A stretch of 58,794 nt of DNA from a virus: the IMG/VR virus record IMGVR_UViG_3300017917_001147, positions 1 through 58,794 of that record; one strand, given 5' to 3'. Below the pieces are notes generated by a model that made no database searches, was not told the DNA's origin, and saw nothing but the letters and a program-made list of their open reading frames with translations. Made by a program: the position numbers and the translations under genes. Within the stretch, counting starts at the first letter, position 1; each line of letters opens with the position of its first letter. Shown piece after piece: positions 15,435 through 22,424 of the stretch.

Positions 15435-15740
15435 TTATTCTTCTCCTTGTTCTTCGTAGGTCTCTATTGTGATTTGAATCTCATCGTCATTTTCAAACGG
15501 TACCTCAGTAATGAAATAGCCAATCCTATTAACTATATGATAGCCACTCCAAATAAAGGTTCCTCCATTATCGCCATCCCCATATGTCCAAATATAATGT
15601 GGATCTTGTGCTTTTACAAATACCTCTTCATCACCATATGTTTCAAACATACAGCCATCAAATGAGGCATTGCCTACTATATGGTTTTGAATTGGTTTAT
15701 ATTTCTCAAACCACTCATCTTCTGATATTTCTTTAAACAC
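15435..15740 (-). CDS. 101-residue acidic hypothetical protein
   Basis: Starts at GTG 15740 behind AGGAGA: FKEISEDEWFEKYKPIQNHI, CMFETYGDEEVFV, YIWTYGDGDNGGTFIWSGYH. A TTG at 15764 is in frame, but the ribosome binding site favours 15740. The fold appears all-beta. It follows the stop of the 15748 gene directly. Function unknown. Confidence 0.62.
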   Translation of the reverse strand: MFKEISEDEWFEKYKPIQNHIVGNASFDGCMFETYGDEEVFVKAQDPHYIWTYGDGDNGGTFIWSGYHIVNRIGYFITEVPFENDDEIQITIETYEEQGEE

Positions 15741-15747
15741 GGGTCTC

Positions 15748-16266
15748 CTAGTAGTGAAAGTCAATAGGTACTAAGAATAGCATTTCAGGGTTCTTCTTGT
15801 CAATATGCTCTTGGATATATTCCATATTGGCGGTATACCCAACGAGGTCATAAAAATAACTATTAGGACTATAACTCTCAGACATCAAGTCACTAGCCTT
15901 CTTTATATACCAGTTATTCATTTGTAATCTATCAGTTAATGAAGCATTGTTTGATATGTAATCTACCATATCACTGGTAAACTTATCAGTGTTAATTTGG
16001 GACATAAGGTCTTGCATTTCTTTTACCCTTGCTTTTTTACAACCCTCAAGTACTTCTTTAAACTTCTCAGGTTGTTCACTATATGATACGATCATATCAG
16101 ATGAATCTTCATACTGTGAATCAGACCAACGGCCACCACCAACTACATGCCAGTCTGACCATTCAACAAACTTGTCGCCTTCCTCACTAATTAATGTATT
16201 AGTAACAATGGCTCGTGAATCTTCTCTATCTTCTGCTTCTACTAGCCAGTAATGTAATGTATGCAT
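15748..16266 (-). CDS. 172-residue hypothetical protein (conserved early-phage type)
   Basis: MHTLHYWLVEAEDREDSRAI, EWSDWHVVGGGRWSD, then helical EQPEKFKEVLEGCKKARVKE and a C-terminal NPEMLFLVPIDFHY. Proteins beginning with this HYWLVEA...A pattern and a GGGRW motif are familiar from actinobacteriophages but have no known role. Its promoter matches the DNA-damage type (TTGTCAGCC-N8-TATAAT, 16321-16299). Confidence 0.68.
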   Translation of the reverse strand: MHTLHYWLVEAEDREDSRAIVTNTLISEEGDKFVEWSDWHVVGGGRWSDSQYEDSSDMIVSYSEQPEKFKEVLEGCKKARVKEMQDLMSQINTDKFTSDMVDYISNNASLTDRLQMNNWYIKKASDLMSESYSPNSYFYDLVGYTANMEYIQEHIDKKNPEMLFLVPIDFHY

Positions 16267-16298
16267 TTTGGGTCTCTTTCTATTAGGTTCTTAATACA

Positions 16299-16321
16299 AT
16301 TATAGTGTTTGGGGCTGACAA
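16299..16321 (-). promoter_or_regulatory. RecA-NDp-like promoter
   Basis: Minus strand TTGTCAGCC-N8-TATAAT. This matches the spacing of the actinobacterial LexA-independent DNA-damage promoter (TTGTCRGTG-N8-TANNNT). Confidence 0.55.
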
Positions 16322-16328
16322 TGGCAAG

Positions 16329-16508
16329 TTATGGGAGTGTGATCTTCTTCACATTCTTTTCCTTGACACGTCCATCCTCAACGGCTACCCTTACTAGTGC
16401 CCTGGCACCACAAGGACATTGTCCATCATAAACTGTGTATCTTTGCTCGGTAGTGATCTCAATCAATGCATCACAATCAGTACATACATAAGAATACTTA
16501 ATCCACAT
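16329..16508 (-). CDS. 59-residue zinc ribbon protein
   Basis: MWIKYSYVCTDCDALIEITT then CPCGARALVRV. CxxC and CPC.G cysteines form a probable zinc ribbon. GGGGTG before ATG 16508 decides the start. It overlaps the upstream gene by 11 nt. Confidence 0.65.
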   Translation of the reverse strand: MWIKYSYVCTDCDALIEITTEQRYTVYDGQCPCGARALVRVAVEDGRVKEKNVKKITLP

Positions 16509-16641
16509 AAACACCCCAGTTATCTTTAGCCCACTCCAAAGCAAGTAGCCAAGTTTGTAGGTAATCTCTATTTAATTCAGGAAACGTGCTATCTGCAAGT
16601 TCCTCCTTAATAAATTGGATTTCATAATCTATCTTGGTCAT
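16498..16641 (-). CDS. 47-residue hypothetical helical protein
   Basis: MTKIDYEIQFIKEELADSTF, LQTWLLALEWAKDNW. GAGGAATA precedes the ATG, and start and stop overlap the neighbours. Function unknown. Confidence 0.58.
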   Translation of the reverse strand: MTKIDYEIQFIKEELADSTFPELNRDYLQTWLLALEWAKDNWGVYVD

Positions 16642-16739
16642 TATTCCTCTATCTCTTGGGTCTCTTTATTATAATATCCTACACTACCGCACTGACAGTT
16701 GAATACTCCAGGCACATCAGAACAAGTCCAGTAATGCAT
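16641..16739 (-). CDS. 32-residue cysteine-containing peptide
   Basis: MHYWTCSDVPGVFNCQCGSV then an acidic tail. Cys6, Cys15 and Cys17 may bind metal. It is joined to both neighbours by 1-nt TAATG overlaps. Confidence 0.5.
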   Translation of the reverse strand: MHYWTCSDVPGVFNCQCGSVGYYNKETQEIEE

Positions 16740-16897
16740 TATTTAAAATATCCCGATTCAATCAATCCTTGTACTATTTCTTTTGCCATATACAAACCAT
16801 CAAACATAAAGGGATCGTTATTATATTCAACGGTAGTTAGGGCAGAGGCAATAGCATTCTCTATTTGAATAGCATTATCTAATGTATATCCAAACAT
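16739..16897 (-). CDS. 52-residue hypothetical protein
   Basis: MFGYTLDNAIQIENAIASAL then a helix ending LIESGYFK. GGGGGGAATA before ATG 16897 decides the start over 16954. Coupled by TAATG overlaps. Confidence 0.6.
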   Translation of the reverse strand: MFGYTLDNAIQIENAIASALTTVEYNNDPFMFDGLYMAKEIVQGLIESGYFK

Positions 16898-17061
16898 TAT
16901 TCCCCCCAATACTTGACAATGGTATTTAATGTGGTATGTAGGTAGCAATCGCAATCGCCTGAATTCATATATTCTATAAATTCAAAGTGTTCTAGATTTT
17001 CCTCATAAATCATTGTTACGAGTTCATCTATGGTATATGGTTTATAGGTCGTTTTGGTCAT
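16897..17061 (-). CDS. 54-residue hypothetical acidic protein
   Basis: MTKTTYKPYTIDELVTMIYE, then SGDCDCYLHTTLNTI. It is the first gene of the unit and begins 6 nt after the -10 box. Confidence 0.6.
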   Translation of the reverse strand: MTKTTYKPYTIDELVTMIYEENLEHFEFIEYMNSGDCDCYLHTTLNTIVKYWGE

Positions 17062-17067
17062 ATATTT

Positions 17068-17096
17068 ATTCTACATCAAACTGGGAAATAAATCAA
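17068..17096 (-). promoter_or_regulatory. Leaderless promoter TTGATT-N17-TAGAAT-N6-ATG
   Basis: Minus strand: TTGATT 17096-17091, 17-nt spacer, TAGAAT 17073-17068, 6 nt, ATG 17061. Confidence 0.72.
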
Positions 17097-17183
17097 GTAT
17101 TCTTAATGCAGGAATGGGAAAAATATCATCGTAACGTAATAAGGGGTTTGACAAAATATCATGGTTGTGCTGGCAAATTTTTG

Positions 17184-17257
17184 CGATTCGGACGGGACTT
17201 GAACCCGCAACCTCTACCGTGACAGGGTAGCGATCTAACCAATTGATCTACCGAACC
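17184..17257 (-). tRNA. tRNA-Asp (anticodon GTC)
   Basis: Minus strand: acceptor GGTTCGG/CCGAATC (one G-T pair), D stem GATC/GATC, anticodon loop CTGTCAC on CTACC/GGTAG, T arm GCGGG-TTCAAGT-CCCGT, discriminator G. It lies directly downstream of the DUF932 gene and a conserved hairpin and has no obvious promoter of its own, so it is probably processed from that transcript. Confidence 0.92.
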
Positions 17258-17264
17258 ATTAAGG

Positions 17265-17290
17265 TGAGCAGTTTTAAATCTTGCTCAGGA
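17265..17290 (-). repeat. Conserved 3' hairpin element, copy 1
   Basis: Minus strand: CCTGAGCA, variable loop, AAACTGCTCA. It starts 10 nt after the DUF932 stop. Same element at 18486, 19724 and 22392. Confidence 0.6.
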
Positions 17291-17299
17291 TTTTTTTTG

Positions 17300-18316
17300 T
17301 TATGCTAACTGCATTACATTTTGCACAACTTTTAGCAAACGATTTTTTTCTGCGTTAATTGCAGGATCAAAACCACTTGCAGACGCTAACAAACTTTCGT
17401 TATTAGCACCACGAGCAGAACGATACCAGTCTAAACGCTCAGTTAATGCATTGAACGCACCCCAAGCATTACCAGCGATCATTCCGTTAAATTCACCAGT
17501 GTAAATATCATTGATTAAATCAACTTTATTTTCCCACTTCTTGAATGAACCTTTAGCGTCCTTATCAGGCTTTGGATAAGCAGCCAAAATAATTTCGTTA
17601 AATTGTTTAGCAGATACCTCTTTGCTAATCATAGCATGAGCCATCTTGTCGAATTCGTCCATGTAAGAGTTAGCAAGACCTAGTGCTTGACGAGCAATTG
17701 CAACTTTTCCATTTGCAGTTTGCGTATGACGAATTTTGAATGATTGCTTTACGCCATCACGCTTGCGTGTACGACCTAATGCAAGGTTAAGAGTATTAGC
17801 ACACACAACACGAACAGGTGTTATGCTTGCTTGAATTGCAACAGAGCCATCGTGTGATGTATTGATAAGCAAATAAGTTTTAACCTTATCAGCCACGCCA
17901 CTAGGATCAAGCACAGTTTCACGCTCTAATGCTAGTGAGCCAAATACTACACGACCACCACGAATTGATCCAGCAGTCTCCCAACGACCACCACCATCAA
18001 GAATGTTATCACCAAATGAGAATAAATCTTCATTTTGCAATGGAACATAGCGTTCACCAACAATTCCCAAAACATCAGTTTGTGTTTTGTCAGTAGGATT
18101 TGTACGCACTACATATTGATAAGCCTTATCGCTTGTTAATGCAGATGGAATTTCTAATTCCTCTAAGCGAACATTCCAACCATTAAGGTTAGCAGTTTCT
18201 AGCATTTCGCTAGTTGTTTTTTCCTCAGTAAACACAGTACCAAGACCATGCCACGCAGGTTCACGAAATGACGCAAAACTTACTGCGCCGTTTTGAGTTT
18301 CTAACTCATGAGCCAT
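17300..18316 (-). CDS. DUF932 phage/plasmid-like protein (TIGR03299 type)
   Basis: A 338-residue member of the DUF932 family common on plasmids and phages: MAHELETQNGAVSFASFREP, AWHGLGTVF, VGERYVPLQNEDLFSF, VFGSLALERE, PVRVVCANTLNLALG. Family function is unresolved; it often sits near DNA-metabolism genes. AAAGGTAATAAAA precedes ATG 18316. The promoter resembles the DNA-damage type (TTGTCAGTC-N8-TAAACT), and a 13-mer shared with other promoters lies at 18398-18410. Confidence 0.85.
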   Translation of the reverse strand: MAHELETQNGAVSFASFREPAWHGLGTVFTEEKTTSEMLETANLNGWNVRLEELEIPSALTSDKAYQYVVRTNPTDKTQTDVLGIVGERYVPLQNEDLFSFGDNILDGGGRWETAGSIRGGRVVFGSLALERETVLDPSGVADKVKTYLLINTSHDGSVAIQASITPVRVVCANTLNLALGRTRKRDGVKQSFKIRHTQTANGKVAIARQALGLANSYMDEFDKMAHAMISKEVSAKQFNEIILAAYPKPDKDAKGSFKKWENKVDLINDIYTGEFNGMIAGNAWGAFNALTERLDWYRSARGANNESLLASASGFDPAINAEKNRLLKVVQNVMQLA

Positions 18317-18348
18317 ATTTTTATTACCTTTCTTTTTTGATTACTCTA

Positions 18349-18371
18349 AGTTTAGCAGGATAGACTGACAA
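18349..18371 (-). promoter_or_regulatory. RecA-NDp-like promoter of the DUF932 gene
   Basis: Minus strand TTGTCAGTC-N8-TAAACT (18371-18349); predicted start near 18342. Confidence 0.6.
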
Positions 18372-18485
18372 ATGCAACTCAGGATATGTAAACATGTACA
18401 AATCGGACATTGTGGGTAAAATCACATCCATCTTAAAGCGTGTTGGGCTTGACAAAATAAAAAAAATGTGCGGGCAATTTTTTGT

Positions 18486-18515
18486 GGAGCAGTTTAAATG
18501 GACGTGCTCAGGTCC
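18486..18515 (-). repeat. Conserved 3' hairpin element, copy 2
   Basis: GGACCTGAGCAC...AAACTGCTCC on the minus strand, 20 nt after the 18535 stop. It is followed by TTGCCCGCACA and a T-run, so this copy probably ends in a terminator. Confidence 0.6.
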
Positions 18516-18534
18516 GTTTTTTAGTAGCCCCCTA

Positions 18535-18945
18535 CTAAAATTCAACTCCATTAATTGAACTAGATATATAAGTTATCTTATCAGTGTCATATGAAATTGC
18601 TTCGAAGTCAATATCATGAATGATATCTTCTACCTCTTCACCAGCAGGCACATTCAGTGTCATCGAATATTCGACGGTCACGAGAACTTCAACTTCTTTT
18701 GCTAATTCGAATCCGCAGATCTCTGCAATGGCCTCTGCTTGTGGCTGTGTGATATCTGAATTCTCTAATTCATTAACTGTCCAGCCATGCATTTGATCAC
18801 GTAGTGAAGATAATGCTGCAGCGGTTGCATAGTCACGTTGTGTAACTTTTTGCACATGCTGCTCTAGTGATTGAATGCGTTCATCCTTGATTGCAATCTG
18901 TGACTGTAAGTAGTCATTAGTTGCATTAATTACTGTTTGCTCCAT
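18535..18945 (-). CDS. 136-residue hypothetical protein with coiled coil
   Basis: MEQTVINATNDYLQSQIAIK opens a coiled coil (KDERIQSLEQHVQKVTQRDY) over residues 1-55. A beta-rich, acidic C-terminus follows (EVEVLVTVEYSMTLNVPAGE). The C-terminal half resembles a small beta domain seen in other actinophage early proteins. Function unknown. Confidence 0.68.
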   Translation of the reverse strand: MEQTVINATNDYLQSQIAIKDERIQSLEQHVQKVTQRDYATAAALSSLRDQMHGWTVNELENSDITQPQAEAIAEICGFELAKEVEVLVTVEYSMTLNVPAGEEVEDIIHDIDFEAISYDTDKITYISSSINGVEF

Positions 18946-18998
18946 TAGGGGCCTACTTTCTTTTGTTAGTGGGGGTAATTTATATACCCCCAGTTTAT

Positions 18999-19169
18999 TT
19001 ATTTAGTTGTTGATACCATTGCTAAACGGCGTGAGCCATTTGCTAGTTGTAGCGATACTCTAGTTAGTTTAGAGTTGATAGGTGAGAACTTTACAATTCT
19101 ACCTGTGATACCTGTTTTGCTTGTAGTGAATAAATCACCAAGTTGGTAAGTGTATCCGCCTAGTGTCAT
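18999..19169 (-). CDS. 56-residue small beta-barrel-like protein (paralog of 19770-19937)
   Basis: MTLGGYTYQLGDLFTTSKTG ... RIVKFSPINSKLTRVSLQLA. It aligns along its length with the product of 19770-19937 (Y..GDL.T..K..ITG.I....P), so the two arose by duplication. AAAAGGAAAAGAC precedes ATG 19169. The promoter is TTGACT-N17-TAAAAT. An SH3-like or KOW-like fold is possible. Confidence 0.68.
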   Translation of the reverse strand: MTLGGYTYQLGDLFTTSKTGITGRIVKFSPINSKLTRVSLQLANGSRRLAMVSTTK

Positions 19170-19262
19170 TTGTCTTTTCCTTTTCTTTTGTTTGGGTCTT
19201 ATATTTATTTTACTAGATTTTGGGGGGTAAGTCAAGCAACCTACCCCTCAATTATTATCTAA

Positions 19263-19685
19263 TTAGAGATATTGAGCAATAGCGTTGTAGGTGCTAGTGC
19301 TAACTACTTCCTCATCTGTCATTTTCAGAATACGGATAGCGTTCTCAATTTCCTCTTTAGTAGATTTGTAAGAGTGAACATGTAAGGTTTCAAAATCACG
19401 CTCAGGCATTTTAGGAAAATCCTTCTCATCACATTTAATATCAAAATCAACATTAAGCATGGAGTTCCATGAGCGATAGTTTGTGCGTGTGTTTTCTGCT
19501 TTTGATACATTATCAAGAGCAAACTTAACAACTTCCTTTTGCCACTTAGCGAAAGCCTTTTGATACTTTGCTTCGTTTTCGTCTTGCTTTTTGTAGTTAG
19601 TTTCAATTTCTACTAACTTTGCTTCTAAAGCCTTGATAACTTTAGGTGTAGCGATTTTCACGCTAATTGCTTTTTGTCTAGCCAT
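19263..19685 (-). CDS. 140-residue hypothetical coiled-coil protein
   Basis: MARQKAISVKIATPKVIKAL, then a long charged helix (LEAKLVEIETNYKKQDENEA and on to about residue 65) and FETLHVHSYKSTKEEIENAI near 98. Similar small proteins are annotated as hypothetical in actinophages. AAAAGGAAACG lies upstream of ATG 19685. Function unknown. Confidence 0.68.
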   Translation of the reverse strand: MARQKAISVKIATPKVIKALEAKLVEIETNYKKQDENEAKYQKAFAKWQKEVVKFALDNVSKAENTRTNYRSWNSMLNVDFDIKCDEKDFPKMPERDFETLHVHSYKSTKEEIENAIRILKMTDEEVVSTSTYNAIAQYL

Positions 19686-19723
19686 TGGGTCGTTTCCTTT
19701 TCTGTTAGTTGGGGGTTTTAAGT

Positions 19724-19753
19724 TGAGCAGTTTTAGTAGTCATGCTCAGGACT
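19724..19753 (-). repeat. Conserved 3' hairpin element, copy 3
   Basis: Minus strand GTCCTGAGCA...TAAAACTGCTCA, 16 nt after the 19770 stop. It leads into the ribosome binding site of the next gene, so here it is intercistronic. Confidence 0.6.
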
Positions 19754-19769
19754 TTTACCTATTTGGTAA

Positions 19770-19937
19770 TTACTTTGCTGTCCAAGTTGTCCAGCGTGGT
19801 GTTCCATTAACATCAAGTTTTACACGAACGCTTGTTCCGTCTGTGTTTGGTTTGATCTCAGTAATTGTTCCTGTGATCTTTGACTTCTGTGATGTGTAGA
19901 GGTCGCCTACTTTGTATGTTGCGTTTGATACTGCCAT
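19770..19937 (-). CDS. 55-residue small beta protein (paralog of 18999-19169)
   Basis: MAVSNATYKVGDLYTSQKSK ... TGTITEIKPNTDGTSVRVKL. AAAGGAGAAACAA precedes the ATG. The promoter TTGTAT-N17-TAGACT (20000-19972) lies downstream of a Crp-like box at 20031-20046. Function unknown. Confidence 0.65.
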   Translation of the reverse strand: MAVSNATYKVGDLYTSQKSKITGTITEIKPNTDGTSVRVKLDVNGTPRWTTWTAK

Positions 19938-19971
19938 TTGTTTCTCCTTTGTTTGTTTTGCTTACTATCTA

Positions 19972-20000
19972 AGTCTAACATTTTTATCCCAAAAATACAA
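19972..20000 (-). promoter_or_regulatory. Promoter TTGTAT-N17-TAGACT
   Basis: Minus strand, predicted start near 19965. A Crp/GlxR-like box is centred about 73 bp upstream. Confidence 0.6.
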
Positions 20001-20030
20001 GTTATTTTTAACATTTCTCATATTTTGAGA

Positions 20031-20046
20031 TGTGATTTATCTCACA
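20031..20046. promoter_or_regulatory. Crp/GlxR-like box TGTGATTTATCTCACA
   Basis: Perfect TGTGA-N6-TCACA half-sites. The identical 16-mer recurs at 23349-23364 and, inverted, at 24823-24838. Confidence 0.7.
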
Positions 20047-20048
20047 AG

Positions 20049-20061
20049 ACAAATCGGACAT
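20049..20061. promoter_or_regulatory. 13-mer ACAAATCGGACAT
   Basis: Recurs with one change at 18398-18410, 21075-21087 and, inverted, 28607-28619. Here a second CGGACATT follows at once. Candidate operator next to the Crp-like box. Confidence 0.5.
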
Positions 20062-20069
20062 TTCGGACA

Positions 20070-20138
20070 TTAGTGTCCTAGCCCTGCGAATACTAGGTAT
20101 AGCGCTATAATAACTACTAGTCCTAATAATAACTCCAC
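20070..20138 (-). CDS. 22-residue membrane peptide
   Basis: MELLLGLVVIIALYLVFAGL followed by GH: a single membrane helix. It starts at GTG 20138 with GGAGGG 5 nt upstream, a strong site, right after the GP88 stop. Tiny membrane peptides are frequent in phages, but this is at the limit of what can be called. Confidence 0.4.
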   Translation of the reverse strand: MELLLGLVVIIALYLVFAGLGH

Positions 20139-20148
20139 TTATACCCTC

Positions 20149-20868
20149 CTATTTTTTAGATGAACTAAACACTATATCAGACTTATTGTGAACACACAAG
20201 CCACAAGACACACACGCACTTCCAGCGGTAGAGATTAAGGGAATAGCCTTTTTATTCTCAGGACATTTGGCTCCCACTTTACCAATCATTTCTTTCATAT
20301 GTGCTTGACCAGTAGCAAAATTCTTTGCAAGGTATGCCATGCGAATTCCATTATTTAATTTAAGATCCACTGCCTCTTTGATATTAGCACTATCGGCGGA
20401 ATAGTATAAAGATAAATTATCAATACCGTTAAGGATAAGGGCTGCAGACTTTACTCGTGTATATACCCAGAATTGAATATCAGGATGAGTATTGATTACA
20501 TCCTTCCAAGCGATGGCGTAAGTATCATTAAAGAAATCTCCATCCCAGTGAATGCGGAATAGTTTCTCAGCATTGCGCTTATCACAATCTTTTTTAAAAT
20601 CAATAATCATTTCATTAATTAAACTAAACATGCGATCATGATCAGCGTCTTTTAATTGTTCCCAATTGCTTAAGAGTACATTACGTACACCTTTGTAAAT
20701 CTTTTCTAATTTTCCTGCGTAGCAAACACTCTCACAAACACTAGTGGCACCAGGGCATGAATATTGTTTTCCACTAGGCAATCCAAAAGTGTTGGCGATG
20801 GTTGGGGTTTTTCCATTTGGTGAGACTGCATTAGTTACTTTCCTATCTTTACTTCTTATGAGGGCCAT
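20149..20868 (-). CDS. GP88-family phage protein
   Basis: A 239-residue protein of the mycobacteriophage Gp88-like family: TNAVSPNGKTPTIANTFGLP, then YSCPGATSVCESVCYAG (residues 36-52) with three cysteines, FRIHWDGDFFN near 104, VYTRVK near 133, and a C-terminal CVSCGLCVHN. Five or more conserved cysteines suggest a metal or Fe-S centre; some authors have noted radical-SAM-like features but no activity is established. Function unknown. Confidence 0.82.
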   Translation of the reverse strand: MALIRSKDRKVTNAVSPNGKTPTIANTFGLPSGKQYSCPGATSVCESVCYAGKLEKIYKGVRNVLLSNWEQLKDADHDRMFSLINEMIIDFKKDCDKRNAEKLFRIHWDGDFFNDTYAIAWKDVINTHPDIQFWVYTRVKSAALILNGIDNLSLYYSADSANIKEAVDLKLNNGIRMAYLAKNFATGQAHMKEMIGKVGAKCPENKKAIPLISTAGSACVSCGLCVHNKSDIVFSSSKK

Positions 20869-20880
20869 TTTATTTTCTTT

Positions 20881-21024
20881 CTACTCGTCTTTTAATTCTA
20901 ACATTTTTCTAGTGCTTTGTCTAGTTCTTTTGTATTGTAATTTAGATGGCACGGCTGAAGCAGCGTTGGAGCGTCGTAACTCCATTAGTCGTCTTAATTC
21001 TTCAGGGCTCTTTTTTAGTGTCAT
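20881..21024 (-). CDS. 47-residue basic hypothetical protein
   Basis: MTLKKSPEELRRLMELRRSN, then KLQYKRTRQSTRKMLELKDE. Strongly basic and helical, possibly nucleic-acid binding. Identified because its ATG lies 6 nt after TAATAT in a complete promoter. Confidence 0.55.
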   Translation of the reverse strand: MTLKKSPEELRRLMELRRSNAASAVPSKLQYKRTRQSTRKMLELKDE

Positions 21025-21030
21025 GTAATA

Positions 21031-21059
21031 ATATTAGCAGAAATCGGGAAAAATATCAA
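21031..21059 (-). promoter_or_regulatory. Leaderless promoter TTGATA-N17-TAATAT-N6-ATG
   Basis: Minus strand: TTGATA 21059-21054, TAATAT 21036-21031 preceded by TGC, ATG 21024. The 13-mer ACAAAACGGACAT lies at 21075-21087, 15 bp upstream of -35. Confidence 0.65.
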
Positions 21060-21113
21060 GTCTTCTTAATTAGGACAAAACGGACATGGGCCAGCAAATT
21101 TTTGCGGGCGTTT

Positions 21114-21338
21114 TTAATCTACAATATATAAATCAAATTGAGCGTAATCATCAACTTCAATTAAATCTTTTTCACCAAAATCATTTGAGTAAGTAATTGC
21201 ATAACCATTATTTAATGGAACGACCTCACACACTTGAACAATATCATCGTCAATTTGTATGAGATCGCCAATTTCTAATTGATCAACATTTAATACATCT
21301 ACTTTGATGAATTCCATGTTAAACATTGTAGCACCCAT
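21114..21338 (-). CDS. 74-residue acidic hypothetical protein
   Basis: MGATMFNMEFIKVDVLNVDQ, IGDLIQIDDDIVQVCEV, then GEKDLIEVDDYAQFDLY. A small beta protein common in actinophages. Its start (21338, or ATG 21317) lies 1 nt past the upstream stop. A hairpin GCAAAAATTTGC (near 21090-21105) follows its stop and may end the unit. Confidence 0.6.
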   Translation of the reverse strand: MGATMFNMEFIKVDVLNVDQLEIGDLIQIDDDIVQVCEVVPLNNGYAITYSNDFGEKDLIEVDDYAQFDLYIVD

Positions 21339-21339
21339 T

Positions 21340-21678
21340 TTATTCTAGGTATCCTGAATCAACACCAATATCAACTATGCAATCGCTACAATCACAATCA
21401 GCATAGTGAGGTATCCAAAAATCTAAGTGATGCTGTTCTACAATAGCAGAGGCAGGTGCTTGCTTCATGCCCTTCCACAATACCTGGAAATCACCAACCA
21501 TTGGCATATCAATCATGCGTGAGTAGTCCTCATCATAGTAAGCGTCAATAGCCTCAATACAAGGCTTAACCATTTCTTTTGGAACTGGCGGATAGTGATT
21601 ACCACGCAAGTGATAAAGTAATTGAGTTTCTAGGTCAAGTACGCTGTCTTGAATACCTAGTGCTGTTACTGATCCCAT
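21340..21678 (-). CDS. 112-residue hypothetical protein
   Basis: MGSVTALGIQDSVLDLETQL, LLYHLRGNHYPPVPKEMVKP, and a C-terminal CDCSDC near residues 96-101 that may bind metal. The 'LRGNHYPPVP..M' stretch is widespread in actinobacteriophage early proteins of unknown role. The ATG overlaps the upstream stop (TAATG). Confidence 0.7.
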   Translation of the reverse strand: MGSVTALGIQDSVLDLETQLLYHLRGNHYPPVPKEMVKPCIEAIDAYYDEDYSRMIDMPMVGDFQVLWKGMKQAPASAIVEQHHLDFWIPHYADCDCSDCIVDIGVDSGYLE

Positions 21679-21887
21679 TATTTAATTACCACCTCTCCAT
21701 TACGATAGAAAGTTTTAGTATACATTTTACCCGTAGGGTCTGACAAGTTATAGGTTGCGTATTCATTAGCAAACCCGTAGTCAACACATCTATTCCAAGC
21801 GTCAACTGCTTCAAGCATATCTGCTGTTCGCAGGGTATGCCTCAATTTTCCATCATAGGAAGTAGTTAGAGAGTAGTTATATTCCAT
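21678..21887 (-). CDS. 69-residue hypothetical protein
   Basis: MEYNYSLTTSYDGKLRHTLR, MLEAVDAWNRCVDYGFANEY, ATYNLSDPTGKMYTKTF. GAAAGGATATAACTA precedes the ATG. Similar small proteins are common in actinophages. Function unknown. Confidence 0.68.
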   Translation of the reverse strand: MEYNYSLTTSYDGKLRHTLRTADMLEAVDAWNRCVDYGFANEYATYNLSDPTGKMYTKTFYRNGEVVIK

Positions 21888-22012
21888 TAGTTATATCCTT
21901 TCGCACAATACGAGCATAGCACCATTAACTTACAATAGCAATCTGACACGCTGACTCTTTCATCATCGAAATCGTCATAGCGGTCAAATCCATAATTATC
22001 AAATCTAGACAT
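21887..22012 (-). CDS. 41-residue cysteine-rich peptide
   Basis: MSRFDNYGFDRYDDFDDERV, then CYC and CSYC. Four cysteines suggest a zinc knot. Both ends overlap neighbours by 1 nt. Confidence 0.55.
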   Translation of the reverse strand: MSRFDNYGFDRYDDFDDERVSVSDCYCKLMVLCSYCAKGYN

Positions 22013-22209
22013 TATTCGTCCTCCCCTACTGCTACCACACGATAAGCATAACGGAGAGACTTAGGGTTGTCAATTTTAACTAAGTAAGCCTGAGCGTTCA
22101 TGCCAAACCATGCTGAATGTTTTTTAACACCAACAATTTTTCCTTCCATAGTTTTTGAGCGATACACTTTACCTAATAGTAAAGTTTCTTTTGTATATAA
22201 GTTAGCCAT
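22012..22209 (-). CDS. 65-residue hypothetical beta protein
   Basis: MANLYTKETLLLGKVYRSKT, MEGKIVGVKKHSAWFGMNAQ. AAAGGAAGTGGC precedes ATG 22209, which decides against the longer form from 22275, where the promoter lies. First gene of the unit. Function unknown. Confidence 0.65.
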   Translation of the reverse strand: MANLYTKETLLLGKVYRSKTMEGKIVGVKKHSAWFGMNAQAYLVKIDNPKSLRYAYRVVAVGEDE

Positions 22210-22246
22210 AATTAGCCACTTCCTTTCTTGATCTTTATTACTAGTA

Positions 22247-22275
22247 ATCTTATCAGACATCACTGACATTTTCAA
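22247..22275 (-). promoter_or_regulatory. Composite promoter: TTGAAA-N17-TAAGAT with RecA-NDp pattern
   Basis: Minus strand: -35 TTGAAA 22275-22270; ATGTCAGTG-N8-TAAGAT (22269-22247) lies inside it. GGCGTGTC boxes lie at 22278-22285 and 22354-22361 just upstream. Confidence 0.65.
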
Positions 22276-22277
22276 GC

Positions 22278-22361
22278 GACACGCCGTAAATTACATGAAC
22301 GTAATTCTGTGATCTTAAACACATTCCCATAAAGTTATCCACAGCCTGTGGACGACACGCC
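22278..22361 (-). promoter_or_regulatory. Paired GGCGTGTC boxes with a DnaA box between
   Basis: GGCGTGTC on the minus strand at 22361-22354 and 22285-22278; the second touches the -35 box. TTATCCACA (22335-22343) between them is a perfect DnaA box. Confidence 0.6.
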
Positions 22362-22391
22362 TGCAAAAAAATTGCCCGCATTTTTTAGTGT

Positions 22392-22418
22392 GGAGCAGTT
22401 TTTATTCTTGCTCAGGAA
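22392..22418 (-). repeat. Conserved 3' hairpin element, copy 4
   Basis: Minus strand TTCCTGAGCA...AAAACTGCTCC, 7 nt after the 22425 stop, followed by GCGGGCAA and a T-run (22365-22380), so this copy looks like terminator plus element. Confidence 0.6.
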
Positions 22419-22424
22419 TTTTAT

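Noticed and set aside
12640-17160. Mycobacteriophage cluster A stoperators
   Set aside because: The repeat GGTTTGAYA differs from the stoperator core GTGGATGTCAAG; only the idea of repeated operators is shared.
18324-18551. Minus-strand ORF of 75 codons
   Set aside because: It runs through the conserved hairpin and the DUF932 promoter, has no ribosome binding site, and its sequence lacks a domain. It is a chance ORF.
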